This document shows positions 10,928-22,925 of a stretch of DNA of 64,000 nucleotides, one piece after another. Below the pieces are notes generated by a model that did not search any database, was not told the DNA's origin, and worked only from the letters and a program-made list of their open reading frames with translations. The stretch is from NCBI GenBank assembly GCA_039707655.1, contig CM077666.1, positions 284,941,166 through 285,005,165 on the forward strand. Reading direction: 5' to 3'. Source of the DNA: Elymus sibiricus (lineage: Eukaryota; Streptophyta; Magnoliopsida; Poales; Poaceae). The position numbers and the translations under genes were made by a program. Each line of letters starts with the position of its first letter. The stretch's first letter is position 1.

Positions 10928-11319
10928 AGTGTGCATGATGGTGTTGTGTTCTTGGTGGGAACTCTTCTAGGGATCGAGAAGCTCGTGATGGACTGGATGA
11001 AGAAAACCCAGCTTGGAAGGATCTGCATCAGCTTCGAGTTCATCGGTCCAGATTTACAATCTATGAGATTTAAGTTTTGGAGAGATTAGGATTGTGGCCC
11101 GCCCGCCACCGCCTACCTGCGATTCATCTGATTGTTTTTGAGTCGCCGAGACCGACAAAGTTTCTGAAGAAGACATCTGACCGGCCAATGATTCATCGCC
11201 TTATCAAACCATGGGTAATTACACGTCCCAAGGAGATCTCCTGTTACTGTTTCCATCGGACGGAGTCAAGAAAAAAAACGGAAGTGGTCAACTCTCCACT
11301 ACTTGGATCAAGCCACCTG

Positions 11320-13050
11320 CCTCAAGCCGCCGCGAGCCGCCTCCGTCTTCGCCTCGCCGAGCGGCCTCATCTCCGCAGGGTCCGCCTCCGAGCCGTCGGC
11401 GGCTTCTGAGTCGCCTCTCCTGCCATGGCCGGCCTCGAGCCGCCGTTTTGAGTCGCCCTGGCCTGAAGCGCCTCCAGCCGCCGCCGCTGAGATCCGGATT
11501 CACCGCATCAGCCGTGCGGCCTCAAGCCCCCGAGGCGCCGCCTCCGCCGTGGCCCACCGCACAGCTGCGGGCTCGTCTCGTGCTGAGCCGCCGCCGTGAC
11601 TCGCCGCGACCACTGCGGCCCTGCCTGGCCGCCTTCGCCGACCAGCTGCTTCTGCGGCCTCTCCTCGCCAGTGCGCCAAAGCCGCCGTCGTCTCCGAGCC
11701 GCTCTCGCCAAAGTGGCTCCGCCTTCGCCTCGTGCCGCCTCGAGCCAGCCTTCATCGCATTCTCAGCGGCTTCACCTCCAAGTGGCCGTTTCCAGTCGCC
11801 GTCTCTCGCTCCGCCTCGCCGCGGGCCTCCTCACTCGCCGGCCGGCCGCCTCAGCCGCCTCGGGCTGGCCCGCCTCTGCCGCGTCCGCCTCCAAAATCGC
11901 CGTGGCCACGACCCGGTCACAGCCGCCGCTAGCGAGCTGTCGAGGCTTCAGCCGCCGCTCCGGTTTGCTTCTGCGCCCGTGGCCTCTGCAACCCGCCTCG
12001 CCGGCGCACCTCCAAGCCGCCGCAGTGGCGCGCCCCCACCGGTGCGACCTTGAGCCGCTGCTCTGAGTGCCGCCTCTGCTGGTTTCCAAGCCACCCGTGC
12101 CGGCTAGCCTCGCCTCCACCTTGCCTCCGCCTCAGCCGCCGCCCCGTCAACGCGGCCCCTCACCGCGGCCTCGTCCTCAAGCTGCTTCGAGCCGCCACCG
12201 CCTCGTTCCGAGCCGCTGGCCTTCATCGCCGCTTCTACAGCCGCGGTCCTTGCCTCAGCCGCCGTGTTCCAAGCCAGCCACGGCCACCTCCGAGCCGCCC
12301 CCGCGGCCTCACTCGCCGTCGCGCCAAGACGCTGCTTTCGCCGCCGCGTTGCGAGCCGCCCCGGCGGCCTCACTCGCCGTCGCCACGGCCTACCACTTCC
12401 GCCACTGCTACGGCCATGGCCTCGTCCTCGACTTCAAGATGCCGCCGCGAGTCGCCGTCGCCTGCCGCCTCGCTGCCTCGCCGGCTGGCCGCCTCAGCCG
12501 CCTCGTCGCCTGCCGCCTCGCTACCTCGCCGGCCGGCCGCCTCAGCCGCCTTGTCGCCTGCCGCCTCGCTGCCTCGCCAGCCGGCCGTCTCAGCCGCCTC
12601 GCTGCCTCGCCGGCAGGCCGCCTCAGCCGCCTCGCCAGTTTCCGCCTCTGCCCGCCTCGACCAGCCGCCCCGCGCGTGCTGCCTCTTCCTCACCCAGCTG
12701 GCTCCGCCCGCTGTTCGCGCGCCCGGACCGGGTCGCCGCCTCGGCCGGCTCCGGCGCTCCCCGCCGGCTCACCACCTTTCCGTCTTGCCCCTGCTCGCAA
12801 GCCGGCCTGCCGGCGTCGCCAAGCTGCCGCGCCGGGCCTCCTCGCCGCTCCAAATCGGCCCTGACTTGCTGCCCCGAGCCGCCATCGGGACTCACATCCG
12901 CCGCCTCGTCATCGCCATGGCGCTTGCCTCACCGCCCTCCCCGCCGAGCTGCCTCGTTGCTTCGCCTCGGGCTCGCGGGCGCGCTGACTCCCCGTCACTC
13001 CAGTCGCCAGCTCCGGCCAGGTGTTCAATTAAGAGGAAGAAAAGAAGTAA
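11320..13050 (+). repeat. GC-rich low-complexity half of element D
   Basis: About 1.7 kb dominated by CCG, GCC and CCTCG steps, extremely GC- and CpG-rich against AT-rich neighbours. It contains a short tandem array of a 48-bp unit (TGCCGCCTCGCTGCCTCGCC...) at 12463, 12511 and 12559 with a partial fourth. Long open frames exist in several phases (up to 362 codons), but they are Pro/Arg/Ala/Ser low-complexity and overlap one another, as expected from composition alone; I do not call a gene. A captured promoter or 5'-UTR-like segment is possible. Confidence 0.75.
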
Positions 13051-13429
13051 TCGGCCGGCTGCCCGCGCGAAAAAAAACAAAAAGAAAAAGAAAAAGAGAG
13101 AGAGAGCCACGGCAGGGCTACAAAATTATCTCGCATGAGGACAAAAGTACTGAACAGTAACACTCCCAAATGAAGAATTTGCTGATCGTCGGAGTACTAT
13201 GTTTACACTGGATGGGCCGCAACATTACCAGGTTTTCCACGGACGCTATATGCGGATCATCTGTCGTCCGGACAAATCAGGTGAAATCCATCCGGTCTAT
13301 TTTAATAGCACATATTAATTTCTTTATTAAGAGCAATTACTCTGGGTTGCGATATTTTTTACGCAGGACAATTACTCACTGCAAGGGCGATCATCGTGCC
13401 ATGGATATAGAGCTCGCGCCAACATTATC

Positions 13430-13720
13430 ATGCGCCAGCATCCAACCGTGCCGTACTGCTCAATGAACGTGTATGCAAACCGCCGCCTATGTGGGTCGGT
13501 CTACATCAACACGCGGCCGACTCATCAGCTCACGCCGCGGCCGATTCATCCGTCCGCGCCCGCGGCCGACTCGCCTGTCCGCACCGACTTACAAGCCGCG
13601 GCCGACTCGCGCGTCCGCACTTACAACGCCACGGGCAACCCCCGTGTCCGCGCCAGGTTACCGGCCGACTTCCATATCTACATCAACACACCGGATCCGC
13701 GCCCGTCTGCATGAACTGCT
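13430..13720 (+). repeat. Degenerate GCGGCCGACTC repeats in element D
   Basis: The motif CGCGGCCGACTC and variants recurs about every 30-45 bp (near 13510, 13535, 13561 and 13596) with diverged spacers. No domain in the overlapping ORFs. Confidence 0.5.
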
Positions 13721-14128
13721 CAAACGGACGCCGCCGCCCCCATGGTCCGGTCTACTCTAACAAATTTGAAGCAAATAAAAACATATTATCAGCCTCCGCC
13801 TGCAGCGGATGGCTCAATGGACAGGCGCACAAGTTGCCGCCGCTGCCGTTTGGTTAACTTCAAACAAACAGGCGGGACAAACCATCGGCCGGATTACTGA
13901 CACGTCTTATACGGGATCATCTATGACCCGCCATGGTCGACCTCAACCTTCCGCGGATTGACATCGCGTTATCAACGCCAAGGACATACAACAAGCGTCG
14001 CGAAGATCATCAACTCGCCACACGCTTCTGGTTCAATAAATTTCAGCTATCAGCTGTCAACTATATGCCGGTTTATGTTACAGCCAAGTATGAAGAATCT
14101 CAAGCCAACTCCTCGAGTCGACTTAAGA

Positions 14129-15626
14129 CTTGGGGGCTACACAGACATGACTCGTCAGATTTGGGCGGTTTTCACAAATTCAAGAACCCCAGTCATTGCG
14201 AGGAAGACAACCCAGACATGGGGGCTGTTGCCTTCTGGTAAAAAATCAGGGTTACCAAAGAAGACTAGTCGCCATGATGCACAGTCTCAGCATGGGTATC
14301 CCGCTCAATTATGGTCACTTGGGGGCTTCCAACTCACCGAGTTTAGCTTTCTCACCCTCTTGACCCGGCAATAACGCCACATTATCTTGGTTAAACCTGC
14401 CTGTCTGCTTGATGCTACTCCGCTTAGGTGACCCGGTGTACTCTTGACAAGTCAATCATTTTTATGACCCTGAACTTGTCTTGGTTAAAACATCGTTTAT
14501 GTCCCGTGAGAGCCGGCTTACAGAGAGCGAGGATAAACCATGGGCTATCACGCCAGCTTCATTGAAGCAAGACTCGAGCCTCGAAAGCCGGTCTTATGTC
14601 GTGCCTCGAAAGCCGACGTTTTATACTTTTTTATCATACACATACATCATCATACATTGCATCATCATACAATGCATCATGTATGCATGTTGTAGGAGCC
14701 GGTTTTCAAACCGGGTTACATTGTAACTCTGTAGGAACAACCAAATCTTTAATAGCCAAAATGGCTGGATATTCATCATGGTTTATCATAACCAGTATTA
14801 ACTGATTGAGATATCAATTCTCCTATTATCCCGGGGTACAATCCAGCCGGGTCACATATAATACCTGGTCATTTAATTGACCAGGTTTTTGGTTATTCAA
14901 CATGTGCTTTGTAGAAGACTACAACACTTAGGGATTTTCTCATACATATTTGCCGGGTTGGATTGCAACCATGGCCAGGGATTTTTTTCATCACAAAGGC
15001 ATCACAGAGTGGTTATGATTTTATTTTACAATGGAAGAAAAAGTCCCGAGTCGCCGCAGGCACACGACCCGGCCCTTGGGGGCTACATTATTCAAATCAA
15101 CATTACATCAAGTATGAAAGTCCCATGTCACTGCAAGCATGCACCACGACACTTGGGGGCTAATGCATGGTCATTTTTACTAGTCTCATTGAAGACCCGG
15201 CCCATCACATAATGATAAGCCGGCCCTTGGGGGCTACCAATTGTTCCTGTCAAAAATTCAAAGAACACAAGCCTTAATAGTGACCCGAAGCTTGGGGGCT
15301 ACATCATATGCTGTTCTTTTCAAAGGAGTACATGTAAGTTCCAAGTCACTGCAAGCAAACGACCCGACACTTGGGGGCTACAACATCCAGTTGTTTAAAT
15401 AGATCAAAAGGTCCAAGTTGAAGACCCGACCCATCATATACGGATGAGCCGGCCCTTGGGGGCTACACATGTGAAGTGCAAAATTCTCAGTTCATGATTG
15501 AAGACTCAGACGGATAACCTGGATTTTTCTCACGGATAACCCGGATTTTTCTCCCAAGTTGCAATATTTATATTTAAGCAAGTCTTAAGCTATCACTTTG
15601 CTATACTCTTAAGACTTGGGGGCTAC
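14129..15626 (+). repeat. Array of CTTGGGGGCTAC motifs, element D
   Basis: Polypurine-rich CTTGGGGGCTAC or close variants start at about 14129, 14318, 15075, 15152, 15225, 15291, 15370, 15455 and 15615, and the true polypurine tract at 15869 is one more. From 15075 to 15455 the spacing is quasi-regular at 66-85 bp, each preceded by a CCGG or GACCCG context. H carries the same motif on its sense strand. A palindrome CCGGTTT/AAACCGG lies at 14699-14714. Confidence 0.8.
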
Positions 15627-15868
15627 ATGTTATCTCCTCCAAGCTATTCAGACAAGCCAGCTCAACATCATACCGATTTTTTATTCATCAAAGTCTGAAG
15701 CATTGAAAGTTGGAACAACATCAGACGGATTTTTTCTTTTTATCAAGCCAAGACAGTTTGAAGACAATTCAAAAATATCATCAGGGTTATTTTTTCTGCA
15801 TGGAACCAACATCAACATATTGATATGGAAGAAATTCAGGAGCTTAGCATGAATAAATCCAAGCTAAT

Positions 15869-15879
15869 CTGGGGGCTAA
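15869..15879 (+). other. Polypurine tract, element D
   Basis: CTGGGGGCTAA immediately before the 3' LTR, the expected place for plus-strand priming. Confidence 0.8.
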
Positions 15880-16660
15880 TGTCGGGGATATAACTCCACG
15901 ATATGACCCGGCTCATGACGTTAAGTCGCCATGGACTTAAGTCATCTCTGACGTTAAGTCATCTCAGGACTTAAGTCATCCCTGACGTTAAGCCGCCCTG
16001 AGACTTAAGTCATCTCTAGGCTTAAGCCGCCCTGAGACTTAGTCATTTCTGGAGATGAGTCCTGAAGATGAGCCCCGAAGATGAGACCCGGCCTGCTACA
16101 GTGCCAGGAAGTTAACCCGACCTGCTACAGTATCAGGAAGTTAACCCGGCCTGCTACAGTGCCAGGAAGTTAACCCGGCCTGCTACAGTGCCCGGACGAG
16201 GTTCCGTCGAGAAAGAGTCAAGATACAAGATGGAGACCCTTTAACTTGGAAGACACGGATGATTTAGAGTAGGACTCCAATCACGGGTATAACCCGGAAT
16301 CTCATGTAAGCCAGGGACTCACCTATATATAAAGGGAGTTCTGGGCAGTTAGAGGGACAAGTTTTTAGAGGTTAAGATAGACAGATGAGTCTCGAGACAG
16401 ATGTTCTGGCAGGTCTAGAGACAGGCGTTTTGATAGCTCTCGAGACAGAGTCAGGGAAACAGCACCCTTGTAATCGAGACTATGATCATCAATATCAATC
16501 AAGCAGGATGTAGGCTTTTACCTCCACCGCGAGGGGCCGAACTTGGGTAAAACTCGCGTCTTCTCGATTCCGATCAACCCCGTTCAAGCTACTACCTAGT
16601 TGCGATGGCCTCACGACTAAGTCCTTTCATGAGGGCATCTGCCGTAAAAAGACCTCGACA
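15880..16660 (+). repeat. 3' LTR of element D (781 bp)
   Basis: Aligns end to end with the 5' LTR. The 42-bp length difference is fully explained by one fewer 29-bp unit (4 not 5) and one fewer 13-bp unit. Sixteen substitutions counted by eye, 14 of them transitions. Followed by the AAGAA target duplication. Confidence 0.95.
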
Positions 16661-17000
16661 AAGAAGGTGCCGGCAAAGGAGGACGGCACGGGCGGTACCT
16701 TCACCGACAGAACCCTCCCCCAAAGGGGAAGAGGGCGGCGTCGGAAGACGCCGAGGCTAGGATGCGGCCCGGGGGCCCAAAGAGGTCGAAGAAGACCCCG
16801 GCCGAGGCCGCCGTCAAGGCCACAACGTCAGAGAGGGCCACGCTCTCCGACGAGTTAGGAGATGATCCCCTAACAATGGGGAGGAAGAAACTGGCACCTC
16901 GAAGGTCCGCCATCGTCTTTTGTGTTTGATTTTACATCAAGTCTTTCCTGAAGGACAAAATTCGGATGAGTATTTTTCCACAGCCCGCAAAGGGCACGCC
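16661..17000 (+). pseudogene. Element C linker joined to start of accessory ORF
   Basis: The protease linker (KKVPAKEDGTGGTFT) resumes in frame right after the D target duplication. After a shift in a C-run near 16715 it becomes the accessory ORF (KGKRAASEDAEAR, then KRSKKTPAEAAVKATTSE) ending in MGRKKLAPRRSA at about 16912. An intron-like segment follows (about 16915-16983, ending TTTTTCCACAG), then a short exon piece cut at 17000 by E. The RT-integrase part of pol that normally follows the linker is absent. The aORF frame resumes at 38184 in phase. Basic, Lys-rich and probably disordered; function unknown. Confidence 0.65.
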
Positions 17001-18264
17001 TGTAACACCCTGATTTTTGGCCCTTTCTTTTTTTCTTTTGGTTTTTTTGGTTTTTGCTCTGATTTCCTTTTTGGAGCAGTTCTATGGACTTGAAACCTGG
17101 GAGATCATCATTTCTTCTTCTCCCTAGTGGTGCATCATCCTTGAATCTTTCCCAAGATCATGGTATTTCTATTCTATCCCAACCCCAAAATTCTTTTCTT
17201 GGGAATATTCCTTTTTCTATTAAAGGAATAACCCTATTTGACTTAGGTTGTGAAGCAACCTATATTTCTATCTTCCACAAAATTCCCAAATAATTCTCAT
17301 AAATCCTTTGGATCATATATTCTCCAAAAACGTCCAAACCCTTCCTAGCCTAGTTCAAAAATAATTCAGGAATATTCATTTCCTTATTCTGTCCAGTATG
17401 GCACTTTGTGAAGGAAGTGCTATGTATATTTTCTTGATTGCCCTCAGACTTTTTGGGCACTCTTTCCTATCCAAATCATTACCACATGACAAAATTTAGC
17501 TCCATTTGCCTAGTAAATCTTCCTCAGCAAATTTCCAAAGTTTCTGACCAGAGAGAAGCTTTGTGAAGTAAGTACTAGCTAGGAGTATCCATTTGAATTG
17601 AAATTTTGTCAGGCCCTCCATGTGCTCATATGATTCCCCTAAACCAAATTTTAGCTTCATGCAACAATATATGTGAGCACATCTTCAAATCTTTGGTTCT
17701 GGTCAAATTTTTAGGGTGTGAAGCAACTACATTTAATATTGCTTCATAAATTCTGAAATTAATCCAGGACCTAAATATCTCTATATCCCTTGAGCATACC
17801 AAAATTCCCATCATTTTGCCAAGCCATTTGCTCTACAAAATTCTTTCAAGATTCTGTTCAGAGAGGACCTTTGTGAAGGAAGTACCATGTAGGTATTTCC
17901 AAATGGCATGAAATTTTGCCAGTGCCTGCATGGTCCTAAATCATCAGCCTAAACCAAATTTCTGCTCAATACCACACTCCATGTGAGTGCAACATCCAAC
18001 TCCAGTTTCTGTGCTGTTTTTGCTGTTGCAAAGCAACTATCTTCAAATCTTGTCCAAATCATCTATAAATTCACAGGACTATACTCCTTCCTACCCTAAA
18101 CCCTTTGGACATCCTCTCTTGCTCATTGGTCAAGTAACTTGACCACAACTTCTAACCCAAGTTGGCTACAACAACATTCATCTGATGCCTCCCATCAATC
18201 CATAGTCCCTTTGATCGATCCATCACTTCTGTGAGGCTGTAGGATGGATGGACAACATCTTGGA
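17001..18264 (+). repeat. Truncated 5' LTR of element E
   Basis: Aligns with 22926-24190 at roughly 97-98% by eye, starting TGTAACACCC. Three diverged copies of a TTTGTGAAGGAAGTRC motif lie near 17408, 17560 and 17872. Homology stops at about 18264, where Sabrina-like sequence starts. About 2.3 kb of LTR is missing. Confidence 0.9.
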
Positions 18265-20213
18265 CACAAAAATATCATCTTCATCAAACATAGCATCCCC
18301 AAGCTTATGGCTTTGCATATCATTAGCATCATGGATATTCATAGAATTCATACTAACAACATTACAATCATGCTCATCATTCAAAGATTTTATGCCAAAC
18401 ATTTTATTGAATTCTTCTTCTATCAATTGAGAACAATTTTCCGCTCCATCATTTTCAAGAAAAACATTATCAAGACGAATAATATGAGGCAACCTCAATT
18501 CCATTTTTGTAGTTTTATTTTTATAAAACCAAACTAGTGATAAAACAAGAAACTAAAAGATTCGATTGCAAGATCTAAAGATATACCTTCAAGCACTCAC
18601 CTCCCCGGCAACGGCGCCAGAAAAGAGCTTGATGTCTACTACACAACTTATTCTTGTAGACTCATGTTGGGCCTCCAAGCGCAGAGTTTTGTAGGACAGT
18701 AGCAATTTTCCCTCAAGTGGATGACCTAAGGTTTATCAATCCGTGGGAGGTGTAGGTTGAAGATGGTATCTCTCAAACAACCCTGCAACCAAATACAAGA
18801 AATCTCTTGTGTCCCCAACACACCCAATACAGTGGTAAATTGTATAGGTGCACTAGTTCGGCGAAGAGATGGTGATAAAAGTGTAGTATGGATAGTAGAT
18901 ATAGGTTTTTGTAATCTGAAAATATAAAAACAGCAAGGTAGTAAGTAACAAAAGTGAGCACAAACGGTATTGCAATGCTTAAAAACAAGGCCTAGGGTTC
19001 ATACTTTCACTAGTGCAATCTCTCAACAATGCTAACATAATTGGATCATATAACCATCCCTCAACGTGCAATAAAGAATCACTCCCAAGTTCCTATCAGC
19101 GGAGAACATAAGATAGAAATTGTTTGTAGGGTATGAAACCACCTCAAAGTTATCCTTTCCGATCGATCCATTGAGCTATTCCTATAGGTGTCACAAACAG
19201 CCCTAGAGTTCGTACTAAAATAACACCATATGATACACATCAACCAACTCTAATGTCACCTAGATACTCCAATGTCACCACAAGTATCCGTGAGTTGATT
19301 ATACGATATGCATCAAACAACTTCATAATCATAATATTCAATCCACACAAAGAACTCCAAGGAGCACCCCAAAGTTTCTATCGGAGAAAAGATAATGAAA
19401 ACGCGCATCAACCCCTATGCATAGATTACCCCAATGTCCATACATCAAGTGTTCTCAAATCTGAAATATTCAATCCGACAATAACGAAACCTCAAAGGGA
19501 AAAGATTCGATTCATCACAACAAGGATAGAGAGGGGAGAAACACCATATGATCCAACTATATTAACAAAGCTCGTGATACATCAAGATCATGCCAAATCA
19601 AGAACGCGCGCGAGAGAGAGAGATAAAACACATAGCTACTGGTACAAACTCTCAGCCCCGAGGGTGAACTACTCCCTCCTCATCATGGAGACCGCCGGGA
19701 TGATGAAGATGGCCTCCGGTGATGCTTTCCCCCCTCCGGCAGGGTGCTGGAAAAGGGCTGTAGATTAGATCGTGGAGGTACAGAGGCTTGCGGCGGCGTA
19801 AAAACTCATCTAGGTTAACTTTCGGGGGTTTCTGAGTATATATGATTTTTTGGCGTTGGAATCACGCGAAGAGGGGCCACAGGGGGCCCACGAGGCACCA
19901 GGGCGCGCCTGGGGGGGGGGTGGCGCGCCCTGGTGGCTCGTGGGGACCCTGTGGGTCTTCTGGCCTCCTCCCGAAGCTTCTAGTGTCTCTTATGTTCCAG
20001 AAAAAATCATCAAAAAGTTTCGCTGCATTTGGACTTCATTTGATATAGATTTTCTGGAAAACCAAAAACAAGCAGAAAACAACAACTGGCACTGGGCACT
20101 AGGTCAATATGTTAGTCCATGAAAATCATATAAAAGTGCACCAAAATCATACAAAACTATAATAAACATGGCATGAATACTTCATAAATTATAGATACGT
20201 TGGAGACGTATCA
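18265..20213 (-). mobile_element. Sabrina-like (Athila lineage) gypsy remnant
   Basis: Minus-strand: complete 5' LTR (18630-20213, 1584 bp) plus 365 bp of adjacent internal leader, then truncation at 18264. LTR ends (TGATACGTCTCCAACG on its own strand; TGATGTCTACTACACA at the other edge on plus) and much of the sequence match what I remember of Triticeae Sabrina. The leader includes the start of an ORF (ELRLPHIIRLDNVFLEN) typical of Athila-type 5' regions; no gag or pol remains. A weak TATATA lies at 19837-19842 (minus). Confidence 0.82.
18602..18619 (-). other. Primer-binding site, Sabrina-like element
   Basis: TGGCGCCGTTGCCGGGGA on the minus strand, the classic Athila-type primer-binding site, 10 bp from the LTR edge at 18630. 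Confidence 0.85.
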
Positions 20214-20478
20214 CCCTACCATGGCCGAAAACCCCAGGTGAGTCAGGTTACCCTCTACTCGCCCTAATGATGATGTGGCCATCCCGTCCATGTCTCGCTT
20301 CATGACGGCCGAGTATATGCTGATTGCTGAGCTAGTCCAAGACGCGACCAGGGCCAGGAGATTGCTCGGTGCTGTAATTACTCCACCCCCACTGCCTTCT
20401 GCATCGACTTCTGCACCTCCAGAATCAACTGCTCCACCCACCCCTCCACTCGCTGTTTCGTCAGCTACCCAGCCTTAA
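20214..20478 (+). pseudogene. C-terminal relic of the unknown ORF, element E
   Basis: An open stretch directly after the Sabrina-like LTR, ending in a Pro/Thr/Ser-rich tail (TPPPLPSASTSAPPESTAPP) and a TAA at 20476. The part before the tail (DDVAIPSMSRFMTAEYM) lines up at DNA level with F minus strand near 32060-32110, so it is the end of the ORF that starts after the primer-binding site in A and F. The 5' part was lost in the deletion at 18264. No known domain. Confidence 0.45.
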
Positions 20479-21105
20479 CTAGTTCATAGTGCCTTAGTGC
20501 CTGTATAGTCCATGTTGCATCAGTTGTAGTAGCATGCATGTTGTGGTGTGTGTTGAGTAGTAATGGATGCAGTATCGCTTATGGATGCTTGTGTGCCTGT
20601 TGTGCGCCGTTGTTCGATTGAGTTGTTTTTCTTTGTTGTTTCTTTTGGGCCTTTGGTGTTACCTTATTTCCCTCTTATGAAAGTTGCTCCTCAATCACCA
20701 CCGGATCCGAAGAAGCAATGAGGGTCTCAATTATTGCAAGCTCAGCTAAACAGATGGCACCCTCAGTTGACTGCGTTGTATTGGGAATATAAATGGTAGG
20801 CTGGATTTATTATCAGCATCAAATCTACATCAGTTGCGCAACCTTTACAGCAGTAATGAGCAAACCAGCAAGGAGACAAGTCAGGTACAAGGTCAATGAT
20901 ATATTTTCAGTCGAAGGTATGGATATATATGAAGTTTTGTTTCAGCCACGGGTGAAACGTGAAATATGCTATACTCCAGAAGAAAGCCAGAAGGGGCTAT
21001 GAGTTCAATATTCAACAAGGAAGGCAGTCAGGCAATTCTTCTCATACATATAACCAACAACAAAAATGGGTATGTATACAACATTCAGTCCGCGGACCAC
21101 AGTAC

Positions 21106-21415
21106 GAAGCTTCTGGTGTAAGAAACTCAGCCTTCCTCCACACGCTACCGGAAGAAGCTTATGATGCAAGGCTCCTCAAGTTTCCTCTATACGACACCTG
21201 GGCAGCTTCCTTCCCAAGATACCCAGTCTTCCATAGCAAGATACCTCAGTAAAAGCTTCTGGCATAAGGAAACGAATCTTCCTCAATACACAACCAAAGG
21301 AGAAGCTTCTCAGGCACGGAACCCAGCCTTCTCCAGCATGCCACCAAGGCAAAAGCTTCGAGCGTAAGATGTCCAGTCTTCTTCAGCAAGCTACTCGTAT
21401 CGCTTCCAACATAAG
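21106..21415 (+). repeat. About 50-bp degenerate tandem repeats, element E
   Basis: Six or so units of the form AAGCTTCTGGCRTAAG...CAGTCTTCYTCAGCA. F has the same units in the same order on its minus strand (about 31195-31500). Translated, units give peptides like EASGVRN.AF and SFPRYPVFHSK, suggesting a former coding repeat of 16-17 residues, now frameshifted. Confidence 0.65.
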
Positions 21416-22838
21416 TATATGACATGGCAACTCCAGAATCAGGTCCGCAATAGTTTTGGCAGAAATCAGTCAGGACATATGTATGTTCCGGGAATCTGGC
21501 AGTTAATTTCAGATTTCCGTACGAATGGGGAGCATGCATCCCAGATCGTGAAAGTCACTCATACGAGGATACAACTATGTTCAAATGAATCTACCAAAAG
21601 AAGGCCAGGATGCAACAACTCCATAATTCATGTCAGGGGAAGCAAAGACAGATCTACATCTCACGTGAATCAACAAATGGTGAAGTAGACAAGCTTGGAA
21701 CGACAGTTTTGACAGTGGCTACAAAAGTCAGTTTCTCGGCACTAGAAAAGGTGATATCATGAACTATTGTTACAGTCTTGTCTGATCGGCCCGAACAATG
21801 CACTCTGTACGACTATATGGTATGCCTATGAGGACTCGCTTCATGCGCAAGGATAAGGTATGATAATGAAATATTGCACCAACAACAACTATGGTCGCAA
21901 GAAGAACTTAGGATAAATAAATGTGGCCAAGCTATTTTAGTAAGGAATTCCGACAAAGAAAATCATGATAATCAAGGAGTAAAGCGGGCAACTAAGGTAT
22001 GATGATACTTGTAAGACTGTCATGGCCCTGGTACACAAGTCAGCTTGAGGCCATGATTTCATAAGTATCAACATGGACATACACTCAGAGGCCTACCCTG
22101 TTCCATAAGGACCTCATGTCATGCTAACCTGTTTGTCCGGTTACACATGCTTAGAAGTGTCAGTATGGAATATCCAAGCCTGTCTCATCAGATACAAGAT
22201 TCCTTAGTCTCTTCAGCATGTTGACTTCAGCGACCGGGTTAAAATATCTCATGGCCTAGTAACACAAATGACAATACCGACAGTATGGTTAAGCCAAAAG
22301 CCAAGCAATCAGCTCAGATCAGGTGCTCTCACTTGAGGAACTGAGTACAAGGACAACCTATCATGAGAAATATTTTCCCGTCAGCGCAACTGTCAGTCCA
22401 GACTCAAGATGCTACGGTTTGAGGTAGGTTACAACTATCGAGCCGTCCCCCTTTAAACGGTTCACAACAGAAGACGAGCAAACCTTTGGCACAGAGTTCA
22501 TGCTCGCGACAAAGAAGCAAGCCAAGATGATTCCGTATCAGGTATGAGCTATCAGATTCCGGACAATTTATTCTCAGATATTACCGGCAATATATCGAAG
22601 AGTGACAAGTCATTCGGAAATCACCCCAGACTAGTGGAAAGATCATATATCCCAGTTATGATAATCTATCACACTCCCGACTAAGCTGACAGATAATAGG
22701 GGTCAGCGTATGGTTTGACCTATGAGGCAGGACCCATTAGAAAATGCGAGTAAGGTGAAGCAAATCACTTCAAAGTCAGAAGGTCCGATCATATGAAATT
22801 CAAAGGGGACAAGATACAAAAGAAAAAGGACGCCCGAG

Positions 22839-22925
22839 TTGGAAACGGTTTCCTTAAGTAATATTCATATTTGTTCCCTGAGCAACCAAATCTCGAGGAC
22901 GAGATTTTTGTAAGGGGGGTAGGTT
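22839..22925 (+). pseudogene. pol-tail relic and polypurine tract, element E
   Basis: Just before the 3' LTR the translation reads YSYLFPEQPNLEDEIF, followed by TAAGGGGGGTAGGTT (22911-22925), the polypurine tract. The peptide has the look of the C-terminal end of a chromovirus integrase region and recurs in F (minus, 29813-29997). The rest of pol is absent. Confidence 0.55.

Larger units (their letters stand above)
10085..16660 (+). mobile_element. Element D: non-autonomous (LARD-like) LTR retrotransposon, complete
   Basis: Two LTRs (823 and 781 bp), primer-binding site, polypurine tract and a perfect 5-bp target duplication AAGAA at 10080-10084 and 16661-16665. Length 6576 bp. The internal 4.97 kb holds no gag, protease, RT, RNase H or integrase. 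It has a GC-rich low-complexity half (about 11320-13050), a mixed region, and an array of CTTGGGGGCTAC motifs. R/U5 and part of the 3' internal DNA match H, so D probably relied on an H-like parent for movement. LTRs differ by 16 substitutions (hand count) plus two repeat-number changes. Confidence 0.93.

Noticed and set aside
11211..13160. Long plus-strand ORFs (280, 362, 298 and 265 codons) in the GC-rich half of D
   Set aside because: They overlap in different frames, are Pro/Arg/Ala/Ser low-complexity, and open frames are expected there from the lack of AT-rich stop codons. No domain or codon pattern supports them.
15162..15890. Regular spacing of the CTTGGGGGCTAC motifs as a CRISPR-like array
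   Set aside because: Short (12 bp), irregular spacing, plant retroelement context, and no adjacent cas-like genes.
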